From Diphasiastrum complanatum (taxonomy: Eukaryota > Streptophyta > Lycopodiopsida > Lycopodiales > Lycopodiaceae), in NCBI GenBank assembly GCA_029204225.1, contig CM055107.1:3850706-3914705 (forward strand): a DNA stretch of 64,000 nucleotides. Direction: 5' to 3'. The position numbers and the translations under genes are program-made. Position 1 is the first letter of the stretch, and each line of letters begins with the position of its first letter. Below the pieces are notes generated by a model. It was not told the DNA's origin, did not search any database, and saw only the letters and a list, made by a program, of their open reading frames with translations. Shown one piece after another: positions 50,825-62,460 of the stretch.

Positions 50825-53475
50825 AGGATATATTGAGTACATTATATGAAGTGAGAGATGTCACTCCAAAGCTGCATCTGAGGAGAAAGTTCTTCTCACT
50901 CAGAATGTCAGAAAGTGATTCTGTTCAGAATCACATTAATCAATTTAAGACTCAGTTAGAGCACATGGCGGCAATAGGTTTAGTAGTCGAAGAATCTTAC
51001 GTTGTTATGACCTTATTGACCAGTTTGTCATCCTCTTATGAAAACTGGGTGATGATGGTAACCACATACTCAGATATAACATTGTCCAAAGTCTTAATCA
51101 TGCTACTGTAGGAGGAAATAAGAAGGAATGGAGCATCCTTGTCCTCCATCAATGAATCACAAGCATTGTTCATCAAGAAGAATGCAAGGAAGAAACAGAA
51201 GAGGAAAGTTGTCCGACAGAACAACAACAATCATAAGTAGTCATAGAAGGCCCAGAATCAGCAACCTGTGCAAAACCAGAAAAGACTCTTTTGCAGGTAC
51301 TGCAAGAGGATGAATCATGAAATCTAGGACTGCCGAATCTTGAAGTCCAACAACGAAAAGAAGAAAAAGCAGCTAGATTAGCAAGCTCATGCAGCCAACA
51401 CAAAGTAGAAGATCGAAGATGATGAAGAGCAGGAAGTCTTCATGGTGAACCATCACTATGTCGAATAATCGGAGGAATGGTTCCTCGATTCTGGAGCAAC
51501 GCAACATATGACAAGTCATCAAGAATGGTTCATCGATTATTCAACCGACAGCACCAACAAACTCGTTCACCTTGGAGACAGCAGCTTTCACAGAATTGAA
51601 GGCGAAGGTACTGTTAGAATGAATTTTCAGAATGGACTATCGAAGTTGATACCAAATGTTGTCTCGAATCTGACGACAAATCTGTTTTCGGTTAGTCGAA
51701 GTTAGGACATAGGGTAGAATTTCAGACAGATTTTTGTCAAATTCTTGATAAGAGCAAGAGAGTTCTTGCACTTGGAAAGACGCAAGAATATCTCTATAGG
51801 CTTAGCATTGTAATTCTATAACGGATCGTACTTTAAGCAGTTCTCAACATCTATCAATAAAGAATCAATTTGGCACTATAGACTTGGTCACCTTACATGA
51901 TCATGTATCAATAGGCTACATGTCTAGACATTCTTCAGTTCATGATTTAGAATATTGAATTGTCGACCCTCTTGTCTGCCAAAGCTATATCATAGGAAAG
52001 CGGGCAAGAAGGCCATTTAAGTCAAATCAAGAACATATTTCTAAAGACGTGTTAGACATTGTACATACTGATATATGTGGCCCAATGCAAACACCATCAC
52101 TGCTTGGTGCTAAATCTTTTATTACATTCATAGATGACTACTCTAAAAGAACTGTTGTATATTTTATGAAGCACAAATCTGAAGCCTTCCAGTTCTTCAA
52201 CTCGTGGCAAGGGGATTCTCACATATTCCCAATATCGACTACTTTGAAACTTTCAGCCCAGTCATCAAGCACACCTCTATTCGATTGCAACTTTCAGTAC
52301 ACCAAATGGGTCGAGAAGACCAAGTATGCAAACTCTAGAAAGCTTTGTACGGTCTGAAGCAATCATCCAGAGCATGGTTTCATTGTATCAACACGTTCTT
52401 GATCGATCATGAATTCCAACCTAGCTCTGTAGACTGTAATGCATATTTCAAAGCTGTTGATCAATTCTTTGTCATCATACACTTAATGTGGATAATACAT
52501 TGTTGTTTGAAATTAATATTGCTTTGACAAAGGATACAAAGAGGATGCTATACCAAGAATTCAAGAAAAGATCTTGGAGAAGTGCACTATTGTCTCGGGA
52601 TTCAAATCCACAAAGATAGGAGTCGAAGACTTCTCTATATCACCCATAAGAGGTACTTTCATAATTTGCTGATGAAATTCAATTTCATGAATTGCAAACT
52701 TATACATAATCCCATGGATCCAGGTCTCAAATTATCCAAGGAACAATGCCCTCAGACTAATGAGAAGAAGGCAAAAATGAAGGGGTATCTATACCAATCT
52801 ATTATCGGGTCCCTGATGTATGCAATGATCTTGACCAGACCAGATCTTGCATACGCCATCAATTTCTTGAGTCAGTACATGACCAATCCTGGCATGATCC
52901 ATTGGATCTTTTAAAGTAATCAGATATGTACGAGCTACTATTGACCTATGTATTTGCTATGGTGATGTTGATTCATCCAATATCCATGCACTTCATGGAT
53001 ATATAGATGCAAATTTGGCAGGCGATGTTGACACCAGAAAATCGAATTCTGGATTTATCTTCCAACTCAATAATGGTCCGATATCTTGGAATAGTCAAAA
53101 GCAGACCTCCACTACAATGTCATCCACAGAATTTGAATACATTGCAGCCTCTCAACCTACCAAAGAGGCAATTTGGTTGAGGTATTTACTATCTGATATT
53201 GGTCTAAGATAGTCTGCTCAACAATAATACAATTTGATAATCAGAGTTCTATTGCATTATCTATCAATCCTAGATTTCATTCTAGGAGTAAGCACATCGA
53301 AATCAAATATCACTACATCAAGAGCATGATACTCAACAAGGAAGTAAGTTTGAAATTCTTTAGAACCCTGTACATGGTAGCTGACATATTCACAAAAGGA
53401 TGGAATCAAGAAGCACACAAGAATTTTTGTGCTATCTTGAATTTGCAAATCAAGGCATTCAAGGAACCAGATTAA
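50825..53475 (+). pseudogene. Ty1/copia gag to RNase H, internally deleted
   Basis: In order: gag capsid (LRRKFFSLRMSESDSVQNHI, LLTSLSSSYENWVMMV), a CCHC knuckle CRYCKRMNHEI-stop-DC, the protease site EEWFLDSGATQHMT at about 51480, then IEGEGTVRMNFQNGL and LFSVSRS. Integrase starts at DIVHTDICGPMQTPSLLGA and FITFIDDYSKRTVVYFMKHKSEAFQFFN, and then breaks off at about 52200. The sequence jumps to RT remnants (YGLKQSSRAWFHCINTFLID); the YVDD site is degraded to a LMWIIH-like string. HYCLGIQIHKDRSRRLLYIT, SLMYAMILTRPDLAYAINFL and RNase H (GDVDTRKSNSGFIF, TTMSSTEFEYIAAS) follow, ending with many stops before the polypurine tract. It is clearly non-functional. Confidence 0.92.
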
Positions 53476-53482
53476 GAGGGGG
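53474..53482 (+). other. Polypurine tract of the 50.8-kb copia element
   Basis: AAGAGGGGG lies directly before the TGATGAATTTC start of the LTR and after the RNase H remnant. Confidence 0.75.
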
Positions 53483-54110
53483 TGATGAATTTCTATCCTC
53501 TCCATCCCTATCTCTCTCTTTGCTAATCTAGATCCATTTATTATGCTATTGTAAATATTTCTACAGTCGCATACCCTACATAAATACAAGTAAAGTCGAT
53601 GACAATGTTCCATCGACTTGCCCGACATCAACTTTTGAAAACATAAGAGCAGCACTTGACTTGTCCAAAGTTTGCAACTTATCTGAAGTCTCCGACTTGT
53701 CCGATGTCTCAAACTTCTCAGCCTTCTCAACTTGTCCAAAGTTTGCACATTGTCCGAAGTCTTTGACTTCTCAGCCTTGTCCAACTTCTGAGTCCGACAT
53801 CGAAGTTTGTCGAACCTTTGATGTCGACTATCCGACTTCTTTAAAAGTCGACGTAAGTGCCAACTCTCAAAGTCGATATCATCAAATTGGCAGCTCAACC
53901 ATACTTCACCACAGCCGGACACAATCTCCATCTTTTGTCCGAAGGCGACTGCCAACAACACATACTGCTCTAATCCTAATTCGAAAGATTAACTATTCTT
54001 TTAATCAATTAGCCATGTGCATATATATAGCAACCTATCAGTTGTTTCGATTAACAAGTTACTACAAGAAGCTCCATCTACCAGTTATATGAACATTGAA
54101 TCAACTCACT
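53483..54110 (+). repeat. Copia 3' LTR (right end approximate)
   Basis: It starts TGATGAATTTCTATCC immediately after the polypurine tract. 53630-53860 is full of degenerate words such as CTTGTCCGAAGTCT and TCAACTTGTCCAAAGTTTG. The right end must lie before the gypsy integrase at 54138, perhaps near the ATATGAACA at about 54090. Confidence 0.65.
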
Positions 54111-54137
54111 TGTTGATCAATTCAATCAAGTCGAGCT

Positions 54138-54660
54138 TCAGAGCGCAATTGTTTTGATCTCCCTCTCTGTTATCACAGAGTATTGTTTCAAGAAGATCAT
54201 GACTTTGCATGCATTTTCAGATTGTATTTTGTGTTCCCAATCCGATCGCGAAGCTTCAACCATCTTCGTGATAATTCCACAAAGGATCTTGTTCAATGAT
54301 TTTGCTTGTCCATTGTAGTGTGGGTAATAGGGTGTGCTCTTCCTATGGACAACTAGATAAGAGGATAACAAGTGAGTGACAGTCTCATTTAGAAAATGCA
54401 TTCCACAATCACTCACAAGTTCCAATGGGCACCCAAAACGTACTAAGATGTTCTCATATAGAAATTTAGTAGTGGAATTGGCGTCAGCCTTCCTCACTGC
54501 TTTGGCTTCTATCCATTTGGTCAAGTAATCAGTGGCTACAATGATATATTGAGCTTGGGAGCCATGGGCAGCTGGACAAATAGGTCCGACATAGTCAATG
54601 CCCCATTTCTCAAATGGCATTTCAGCCAGTATAGGTCATAACAACATTCTATTCATTTCA
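54138..54660 (-). pseudogene. Ty3/gypsy integrase core
   Basis: From 54620: MPFEKWGIDYVGPICPAA (first catalytic Asp), YIIVATDYLTKWIEAKAVRK, LVSDCGMHFLNETV (second Asp, canonical SDRGTHF) and STPYYPHYNGQAKSLNKIL, where the catalytic glutamate of the usual GQAE word reads K. The core frame is open over 160 residues, so it is one of the less damaged pieces, but the lost catalytic residue argues against activity. The family resembles Tat/Athila-side gypsy (WGIDYVGPI). Confidence 0.9.
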
Positions 54661-54950
54661 TGGGTTCAATTGAACCGTTGGCACATGTCACACCTTTTTA
54701 CCTGATAGTGAATATCTTTGAACATTGTAAGCCACCACAAGCCGTGTTGTAGCACTTTCCTACTGGTAGCTTCGATAGTGAAATGTCCGCACCTATTCCT
54801 TCGTGGGCGATACTCACTACTTGGGACACTTTGTGCGGTAGGACACAACGACGTATGATTCCATCATTATAGATGCGATAAAGTTGTCCTGCTATCAACA
54901 TGAAAGGAGCAGATTTGATGATCAACATGCGTCACTCGATCTTGTTCATC
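54661..54950 (-). pseudogene. Gypsy integrase N-terminal zinc region
   Basis: Two overlapping frames carry FMLIAGQLYRIYNDGIIRRCV, AHEGIGADISLSKLPVGKCY (HHCC first half, second His lost) and VKRCDMCQRFN (CxxC). One frame shift separates them. DALPNWTANIIGYLMSGHPP precedes it directly. Confidence 0.85.
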
Positions 54951-55758
54951 TTAGGGGGAGGATGTCCTGACATAAGATAGCCAATGATGTTGGCAGTCCA
55001 ATTAGGGAGGGCATCGACATGGAATAGGATTGCGTCAGAGTCCATGAAAATTTTAAGAAATTTTGAAGAAAATTCTTAAAGACATAAATCATCACTTGTT
55101 GGAAGGTGTCGGGAGCGTTGCACAATCCAAGTGGCATCACTCTGTAGGAGTACGTTCCACTCAGTGGAGAATGCAGTTTTGTGCTAATCTTTTGGGGCTT
55201 TCTACACCTAGTTATAGCCACTAAACCCATCTAGAAAGCTATAGGCCTATGCTCCGGTTATTCTCTCTAGCACATTTTTCATGAAGGGTAAGGGAAAATG
55301 GTCCTTGTTGGTCACTGAATTCAGTTTCTTGTGGTCCACACAGATTCTAAGTTTTTCACTTTTATTAGGTACTACTACAATTGGCGATACCCAATCCGTG
55401 TGTTCCATCTCGTAGATGAATCCTACATTGAGAAGCTTTTTCAACTCTTCTTGGATTAGCTGGACATAGTGCAGATTAGACTTGTAAGGTCTACTAATGG
55501 TGGGTTTCGCTCCACAACCAGTGGAATGGGATGAACCACAACATCTGGCGATATGCCCTTCAGCTTAGCATAATTCCAAGCAAGACAGTCACGGTATTTG
55601 TGAAGAAGGGCCTTAAGATCTTCGAGTTTCTCTCCTTCTACGTCTTCTCCAACATATAGCATATCTTTGACTTTCCTCTCCTTCTCTCCTTCGTAAACGT
55701 TGGCTCCTTGGTGTCGGAAATAGGTGAGTAATAGAATGCAAAAAATTCCTACTTCCAA
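54951..55758 (-). pseudogene. Ty3/gypsy reverse transcriptase N-terminal half
   Basis: From 55758: EGEKLEDLKALLHKYRDCLA, WNYAKLKGISPDVVVHPIPL, a frame change at about 55450, LLNVGFIYEMEHTDWVSPIV, LRICVDHKKLNSVTNKDHFP, then GTYSYRVMPLGLCNAPDTFQ and VMIYVFKNFLQNF. Directly after this, where the catalytic YVDD block should start, the text passes to the RNase H-integrase spacer. About 1 kb of RT thumb and RNase H is deleted. It is similar in type to the RT at 11-12 kb. Confidence 0.9.
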
Positions 55759-55789
55759 TGCATGACTACGCCTATGAAAAATTGAACAA

Positions 55790-56906
55790 AGCAGTAGTGA
55801 TGGAAATCATGTCCAATCTTTACCAACTAACTTTCACTAGCTACTAAGTGATTACGTAGCCAAACATAAAGTATTGAATTCTCAGACAATTTCTATCAAT
55901 TACAAAAGCAATACAGAGATGCATGCATTCTGACACAAACTGAATGCAATAAAGAAATAGTATTGATTCAGAAAAACAAGATCATCTGCTAATGAGTTCA
56001 AGACAATAGCGGATAGAAACCACGCATTCTAAAGTTGTCTTTGAGTAACTGAGAATAAGTCTGAAATAAGCAATTCTGCTGATAAGCAGTAGCGCAGTAG
56101 CAACTCTAAAATAAATCTCTAAAGACTAGAATGCTGAAGAGACTTCAATCTCGAGAGCTTGATAGAGAGCTAACAACAATACTTTCTGATTGTGAATGAT
56201 CTACTTGATGAGAGCGCAGGAAATGTCATGTAATAACACTCAACTCCTTCACAATTCACAATGTTGATTTTGACTTATTGATAATGAGATGTATGAACAG
56301 CTGATTTATACTAAGTAATTAGATCATCAAATGTGATTGCCAGTTGGCTGGAGTTCGCTGGCATTCATCCAGTTCTTCTCAGAACTTGCTTGCTTGTAAG
56401 CAGTGACAATTGGCCGTAAACAGTCTGTCTGCATAAATGAACGTAAACAGCCACAGGCAAAAAATGTGACACCACATTTTTACTCATAATTTTTAATAGG
56501 CAAAAAATGTGAAAAAGGAAACACTACATTTTTGCACATAATTCGTAACAAGCAAAAAATGCAAAAAAGCTGACACTGCATCTTTTACACGTAATTCCTG
56601 ACAGGTGAAAAATGCGAAAAAGTCGACTCTACATTTTTACACGCAATTCCTGACAAGCAAAAAATGCAAAAAAGCCAACACTGCATTTTTACACGAGATT
56701 TCTGACAGCAACACTATCAGGTTTGTAGAGAGAGAAAATGTGATACTGTTGTCAAACTCCGTGTATTTCTACAGACTACTATGTAAAAACACTTGTAATT
56801 CTGCAGACTGTATAAAGACACGAGAAAATCCGCAGAATGGATAAACAGTTGGATGAACATTAAAAACCGATTAGTTGATTAGTAAGAAGGAGAATAATCC
56901 AACACA
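55790..56906 (-). repeat. Copia 3' LTR, minus strand (left end approximate)
   Basis: The LTR starts TGTGTTGGATTATTCTCC at 56906, directly after a polypurine tract, and runs left. It contains the 52-bp tandem repeat (56456-56707). The left end is somewhere near the gypsy RT at 55.76 kb. It is related to the LTRs at 57.8 and 59.4 kb by shared words such as CTGCATAAAT and the TTTTTACACG block. Confidence 0.65.
56456..56707. repeat. 52-bp tandem repeat, about 5 units, in a copia LTR
   Basis: Units start at 56456, 56499, 56551, 56604 and 56656. Each has GGCAAAAAATG or AGCAAAAAATGC, then AAAAAG..GACACTRCATTTTT, ACACGTAATTCCTGACA. Single diverged units of the same motif occur in the LTRs at about 57945-58005 and 59535-59585. 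Confidence 0.9.
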
Positions 56907-56915
56907 CCCCCTTAA
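56907..56915 (-). other. Polypurine tract
   Basis: TTAAGGGGG (minus strand) lies between the RNase H stop region and the LTR start. Confidence 0.75.
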
Positions 56916-57238
56916 TCTGAATCCATGAATGCCTTGACCTTTAAACTTAGTTTTGCACAAAAACTTTTGTGTGCATCCAAGCTTAATGCTTTGGTAAAAA
57001 TATATGTCGTCATATCTTGCGTTCGACAGTACTGCAATCTGACCTCTTCGTTGAGAACTTTGCTTTTGACAAAGTAATACTTCAGTTCAATGCTTACTCC
57101 TAGAATGAAATCTAGGGTTGGCTGATAAGGCAATGACACTTTGATTATCACAAAATAATAATGTTGGAGCAGATTGATTCAGATTGATATCTGAAAGTAA
57201 GTTTCTCAACCAAATTGCTTCCTTTGTAGCTTGTGAGG
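56912..57238 (-). pseudogene. Copia RNase H C-terminal fragment, minus strand
   Basis: The minus strand reads AIWLRNLLSDINLNQSAP, LLFCDNQSVIALSANPRF, then after a one-base slip the segment ending RLQYCRTQDMTTYIFTKALS and LDAHKSFCAKLSLKVKAFMD with the natural stop. It lies head to head with the plus-strand fragment at 57233, and the two share their text. Confidence 0.88.
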
Positions 57239-57821
57239 CTACGGAAGGCTCTTATTCGAGTCATGAGATATATTCGAGCTACCATGGACCAGTGCATATG
57301 CTATGGAGATGTCAGCAACGACAATCGTCATCAACTCAGTGGCTATTCTGATGCAAGCTGGGGAGGAGATGCAGACAATCGTAAATCCACGTCTGGATTT
57401 ACATTCTTTTTCAATGGCGGTCCTATTTCGTGGAACAGTCGTAAGCAAACCTCTATCGCACTTTCTTCTATTGAAGCAAAATAACATTGCTGCTTCTCAA
57501 TCTATTAAAGAAGCGTTTTGGTTGAGAAATTTGCTGTCAGACATCAATCTGTATCAATACAGCCCCACAATTTTGTTTTGTGATAACCAAAGTGCTATTG
57601 CCTTATCGGCCAACCCTAGATTTCATTCTAGGAGTAAGCACATTAAAATCAGATATCACTACATCAGGGGCAAGGTTTTCGACAGGGAGGTAAGCTTAAC
57701 GTACTGCAGAACGCAGGACATGGTTGCAGACATTTTCACGAAAGCACTAAGTATTAATGCACACAACAAATTTTGTGCATTGTTCAGTCTGAAGATCAAG
57801 GCATTCACAGATCCAGATTAG
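57233..57821 (+). pseudogene. Copia RNase H fragment, plus strand
   Basis: LIRVMRYIRATMDQCICYGD, HQLSGYSDASWGGDADNRKS, TSGFTFFFNGGPISWNSRKQ, a one-base shift after SIALSSIEAK, then FWLRNLLSDINLYQYSPTIL, FCDNQSAIALSANPRFHSRS and QDMVADIFTKALSINAHNKF to the stop TAG at 57819. Except for this shift and truncation the sequence is well kept, so it is a fairly recent copy. The whole 5' part is missing at 57233. Confidence 0.9.
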
Positions 57822-57833
57822 GGGGGGGGGGGG
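57821..57833 (+). other. G13 polypurine tract
   Basis: Thirteen consecutive G overlap the stop codon of RNase H (TAG). It stands where the family has a GGGGG polypurine tract, so the tract seems to have expanded. Confidence 0.7.
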
Positions 57834-58880
57834 ACTCCTTCTACTCTCCTAAATCCCATTTTTAATCTGCCTCCATTCTTGCTGCATATTTACTAACGTT
57901 GTCACGCAGCCTGCATATTTACACGCAAATTCGCACAAACGAATAAAGGGCGAAAGAATCGCGAACACTGTGTTTTTATACAGGTTATGGTGACAGGCCA
58001 AAAAAGGACACTATCCTACAGAATGACAAAGGTGTCCTAAAAGCTAAGGCACCCTATAAATCTTATCCTAAGGCCATTCATAAGAGTGACCCACTTTTCA
58101 CATCATCACCAACGTTCACTTCAGCACTGGCTGATGTCGCACCCTTTTTACGCTCACCCCATGCAGTTGCGCTAACAGATTGGACAACGATTGCAGCCAC
58201 CCACGATCTCCTACAAACAGCACATCCACTCTGTACTTTCACATCTGCACAGCGGTAATATTATGTATATATACATATTCTGGACACCATTCAGAAGATG
58301 ATGATGATCAGATGATCAAGTGAGAGAAGAAGAGACAGAGAAGAGGTTTCATTCCTCATTACAGACAAAATAAGCTTCGTAGGGCACGCGGTTTCGTCCG
58401 CTATTGTATTGTGCTCTGCCGCATTATTAGTTTGTATACATGATATACTTAATCTGATACAACTCTTTGTTCTGCATTCAGATATGTGTTAATCTTGCTA
58501 TGCTTGTTCTTGATTTTGTCTGACCTTTCTAGTTGCTCTTTCTAGTAATAGACGATCAACTTTTAGTCTTGTCTTTCGCAAATAATTCGCCACTAATTAT
58601 CAGTCGAGCACAGTCTAGCTCTTCGCAGATTATTCGCGACAGATAATTTGTCTTGCAATTATTCATCTAGCGTTTCATCCATAAAATGTTTGGCTACGTA
58701 ATCTAGAATGACTGTGATTTCTATCACTAAAGTTCTCTTTATTCTGATAGGCATAGTCATGCTTACGGAGAGAGTCAAATAATTCATTCCATTGCGCACG
58801 AACATTTTTTGTTCGAGTTCGCTTCTCGTTCGTTTCTTGTTCGAGTTCGTTTCTCATTTGTGTTCATCATTAATTTTCCC
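57834..58880 (+). repeat. Copia LTR, copy A
   Basis: It starts after the G run with CTACTCTCCTAAATCC and is homologous along its length to 59396-60506. Shared parts include GCACTGTG-like U3 words, a TATA box (TATATATA, 58266-58273), CGGTTTCGTCCGCTATTGT, TTTGGCTACGTAATC and GATTTCTATCACTAA. It ends at a C-rich run (CCCCCCCTCTCTC) before a copia RT fragment. Being followed by RT and not by a primer-binding site, the right side is rearranged. Confidence 0.85.
58266..58273 (+). promoter_or_regulatory. TATA box in copia LTR copy A
   Basis: TATATATA lies about 100 bases before CGGTTTCGTCCGCTATTG. The equivalent in LTR copy B is TATATATT at about 59849. Confidence 0.5.
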
Positions 58881-58902
58881 CCCCTCTCTCTCTCCAATAT
58901 GT

Positions 58903-59190
58903 AGCAAATCTCGAAGTCCATCAAATGGATCTCCAGACAGCTTTCCTCAATAAGATCATTGAAGAAATTTTTTTCATGTCACAGCCAAAAGGATACGAGT
59001 TGAGGGTGAGCAACACCTTGTGCACAAAATTCACAAGGCAATCTATGGGCTGAAATAGTCACCCAGAGCTGGGTTCCAGAAAATAAATGTATTTTTTTTA
59101 TTGAGAATAATTTTATTCCAAACTCAGTAGATTCGAATGTCCACTTCAAATCTGTATCGGATTTCTTCATCACCATCACTCTCTATGCAT
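58903..59190 (+). pseudogene. Copia RT fragment between two LTRs
   Basis: Reading VANLEVHQMDLQTAFLNKI, FFMSQPKGYEL, then after a shift AIYGLK-stop-SHPELGS and NNFIPNSVDSNVHFKS. It is the same RT segment as 19430-19680 and close to it in sequence. Stops, shifts and a T-run expansion break it. Confidence 0.85.
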
Positions 59191-59374
59191 AAAAAGTCTA
59201 AAACTATGGTCCATATAAAGTTTCATCGATATTGTCTCATCATTGTTATATGCTCGGGAGAGGAGTGTCCTACCAAGTTCCACGACCATTTGATTATGGC
59301 GAGGCCATAATCAAGTCTTCTAATTTCACTTCTTACTTTGGTTGCCTTTTTAAATTAAGATAACTTTGATAAAG
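59191..59374. other. Short spacer with a palindromic word
   Basis: No coding sequence. GATTATGGCGAGGCCATAATC (59297-59317) is close to a perfect palindrome and resembles the edge of repeat B at 40 kb. Confidence 0.5.
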
Positions 59375-60506
59375 TGCTGGATTTATCTCCTCTACTCTCC
59401 TAAATCCAATGTTAATCTGCCTCCATTCATGCTGTTGTATTTTACTTGTGTTGTTGCATAGTCTGCATATTTACATGTAAAATAAGACATGCGAATAAAA
59501 CGCGACTGTCTGCATAAATACAAGTAATTTCCACAGGCGAAAAACGTGACGTTGTGTTTTTACACGTGATTTGTGACAGGCAAAAAAGATGACACTATCC
59601 TACAAATGCAAGAGGTGTCCTTATAGAAAAACGAAGGTACCTTGTAAATCAGTTTTTAAGGCATTTGTCAAAGTGTCATATTTTTTGCATTTTTACCAAG
59701 ATTAGTTTTTGTGAAGGCGTCGCAGCCTTCTCACGCTCATCCCATGCACTGTGCAATCAGATTTGACAATAATAGCAGCCACCCACGATCTCCCATAGAC
59801 AGCACATCCACTTTGTACTTTCTTCATCTGCACACTTGTAAAATTATGTATATATTGAATACCACCTGCGTATTCACATGTGAGAAACAAGTAACAAGCA
59901 TAATAGCATCAGAAGCTTATCAGAGATAGACACAGTAGATGCTTTTGCGCATTGATTCCTTTCTTCCAGATCTGTATTGTCAGTAATAGGTTTATCACCT
60001 TTACAGATTGTGTGATTAGCTTTGTGAAGCACACGGTTTCGTCCGCTATTGTCTTGTGCTGACCTGCATTATTGACCTGTATATTTCGCTATACTTAATC
60101 TGATTACAGCTCTGTTTGTTCTACGTTCAGATTTGTGTCAATATTGCTATGCTTTTCTACACTTTGTCTGACTTTCTTATTGCTTAATCTGGTAGTCTGC
60201 TCTTCATGAATTATTATTAGTCTAGCTGTTCACGACTAATATTTAGTCTTGCCTTTCGCGACTAATTTGCGACTGACAATCAGTCTGTTCGCAACATATT
60301 ATCATTATGATGTCTTCATGCTTAATGTTTGGCTACGTAATCAGATCGAACGTGATTTCTATCACTAATGTTTTGTTCGAGTCTGATAGGCATAGTCATG
60401 TTTAAGGAAAGAGTGAGATAGCTTATTTCACTGTGCACAAACACTTTCTATTCGAGTTTGTTTCTTTTCGAGCTATTTTCATTTCTCACACCCCTCTTTC
60501 CCAACA
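59375..60506 (+). repeat. Copia LTR, copy B
   Basis: It starts TGCTGGATTTATCTCC and ends CACCCCTCTTTCCCAACA, giving a 1.13-kb TG...CA unit in direct orientation to copy A. The two copies differ by many substitutions and indels, so they are either old LTRs of one element or separate insertions of one family. Confidence 0.82.
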
Positions 60507-60628
60507 TGGAGGGAGTGTGGATCCCGTGAATCTTAAAAGAGAAAAGGAGTATGTGGACGTGAGCCTTTGTGCAACAACAAAATGTGGCACAACCTATTGC
60601 TTCATGTAATAAATTTTTCTTTCATGTG

Positions 60629-61479
<851 letters not shown>

Positions 61480-62460
61480 CGGGATGTCATCTTCATCGGA
61501 GTACATGTCTACAATAGACCTTCACTTTGGTGATTGCTCAGCTGACGATACATCAAACTGAAGACATTCAACCATAGCCAAGGCTTTGGCCCAATTTACT
61601 ACATCAGTCTGCAAATCGTCGCGTATGACAATTTTCCTCCAATGACGCCCATCATCTGACTTCTCGTCAGAATGGATTGTAGTTGCAGAGCATGCACCAT
61701 GGCTCTTAGGTCAGTGGGTTTCATGACCCAGATATCAGGATCGATCTTAACTGTGGAATTGTGATTCTATAGGACGATATGATTTAGTCCCCATCCATGA
61801 AGAGCTTGTGATGTTCTGAGCCACGGTCTACCTAGTAGGACACTGTAGGATTGGGGAGATTTGAACAAGTCCAAGACTGCAGAATCTAGCACGAAACAGA
61901 TTCTGGCTACTTTGGTGTGCACTTCCTTGGCCATGCCTAATGGTCTTACACTGGATTAGTCAGCTAATTGGATCATAAAAGGAGTACTTAACATATGAGT
62001 AAGTCCCCATTCGTGATATAGCTTGGAGGAAATGATGCTCACTCTGGATCCGCCATCGACTATGGTTGATTGTTGTGGAAACCTCCGATGCGTGATTGGG
62101 ATAGTAGTTACATGCTTGGCATCTTTTTCCCATCCTACCCCTACTTGGTGGACTAGTTGTAATCCCTCTACTTCTACATCTGGCACCAAATTGGCTGGGT
62201 GCACTTCGAGTTTCTCGCTATCTGGTCCATCTATATAAGTTTTCAATCATTCCCAAAGGGTTAGATGCATTTTGAACAGTGTGCCTATGGGTATTCGGAC
62301 ATCACTTCTCAGTAGATCGACTTGGACAACGGTATGGTCCTTTTTCGTCTCCTTGCTATGGAATGAGACTTCTAGACCATAATGTTCTTGTGCATTTTGT
62401 CCGGTCTCATGAATGATGAACTGCAATAATCTTGGGTTCACTAGGGAGCGAGGGGAAGCG
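61480..62460 (-). pseudogene. Ty3/gypsy protease region
   Basis: From 62441: a segment NAQEHYGLEVSFHSKETKKD, LLRSDVRIPIGTLF, a stop at about 62247, then PITHRRFPQQSTIVDGGSRV and SIISSKLYHEWGL, with the protease active site in the DGG form common in this gypsy branch. A stop after IQLAD precedes SSVRPLGMAKEVHTKVARIC and SYSVLLGRPWLRTSQALH, the GRPWL block. The text then fades into stops by about 61.48 kb. It is the same type of protease as at 23.3-23.7 kb. Followed on the minus strand, after the copia cluster, by RT at 55.76 kb, it may be the other half of that element. Confidence 0.88.
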
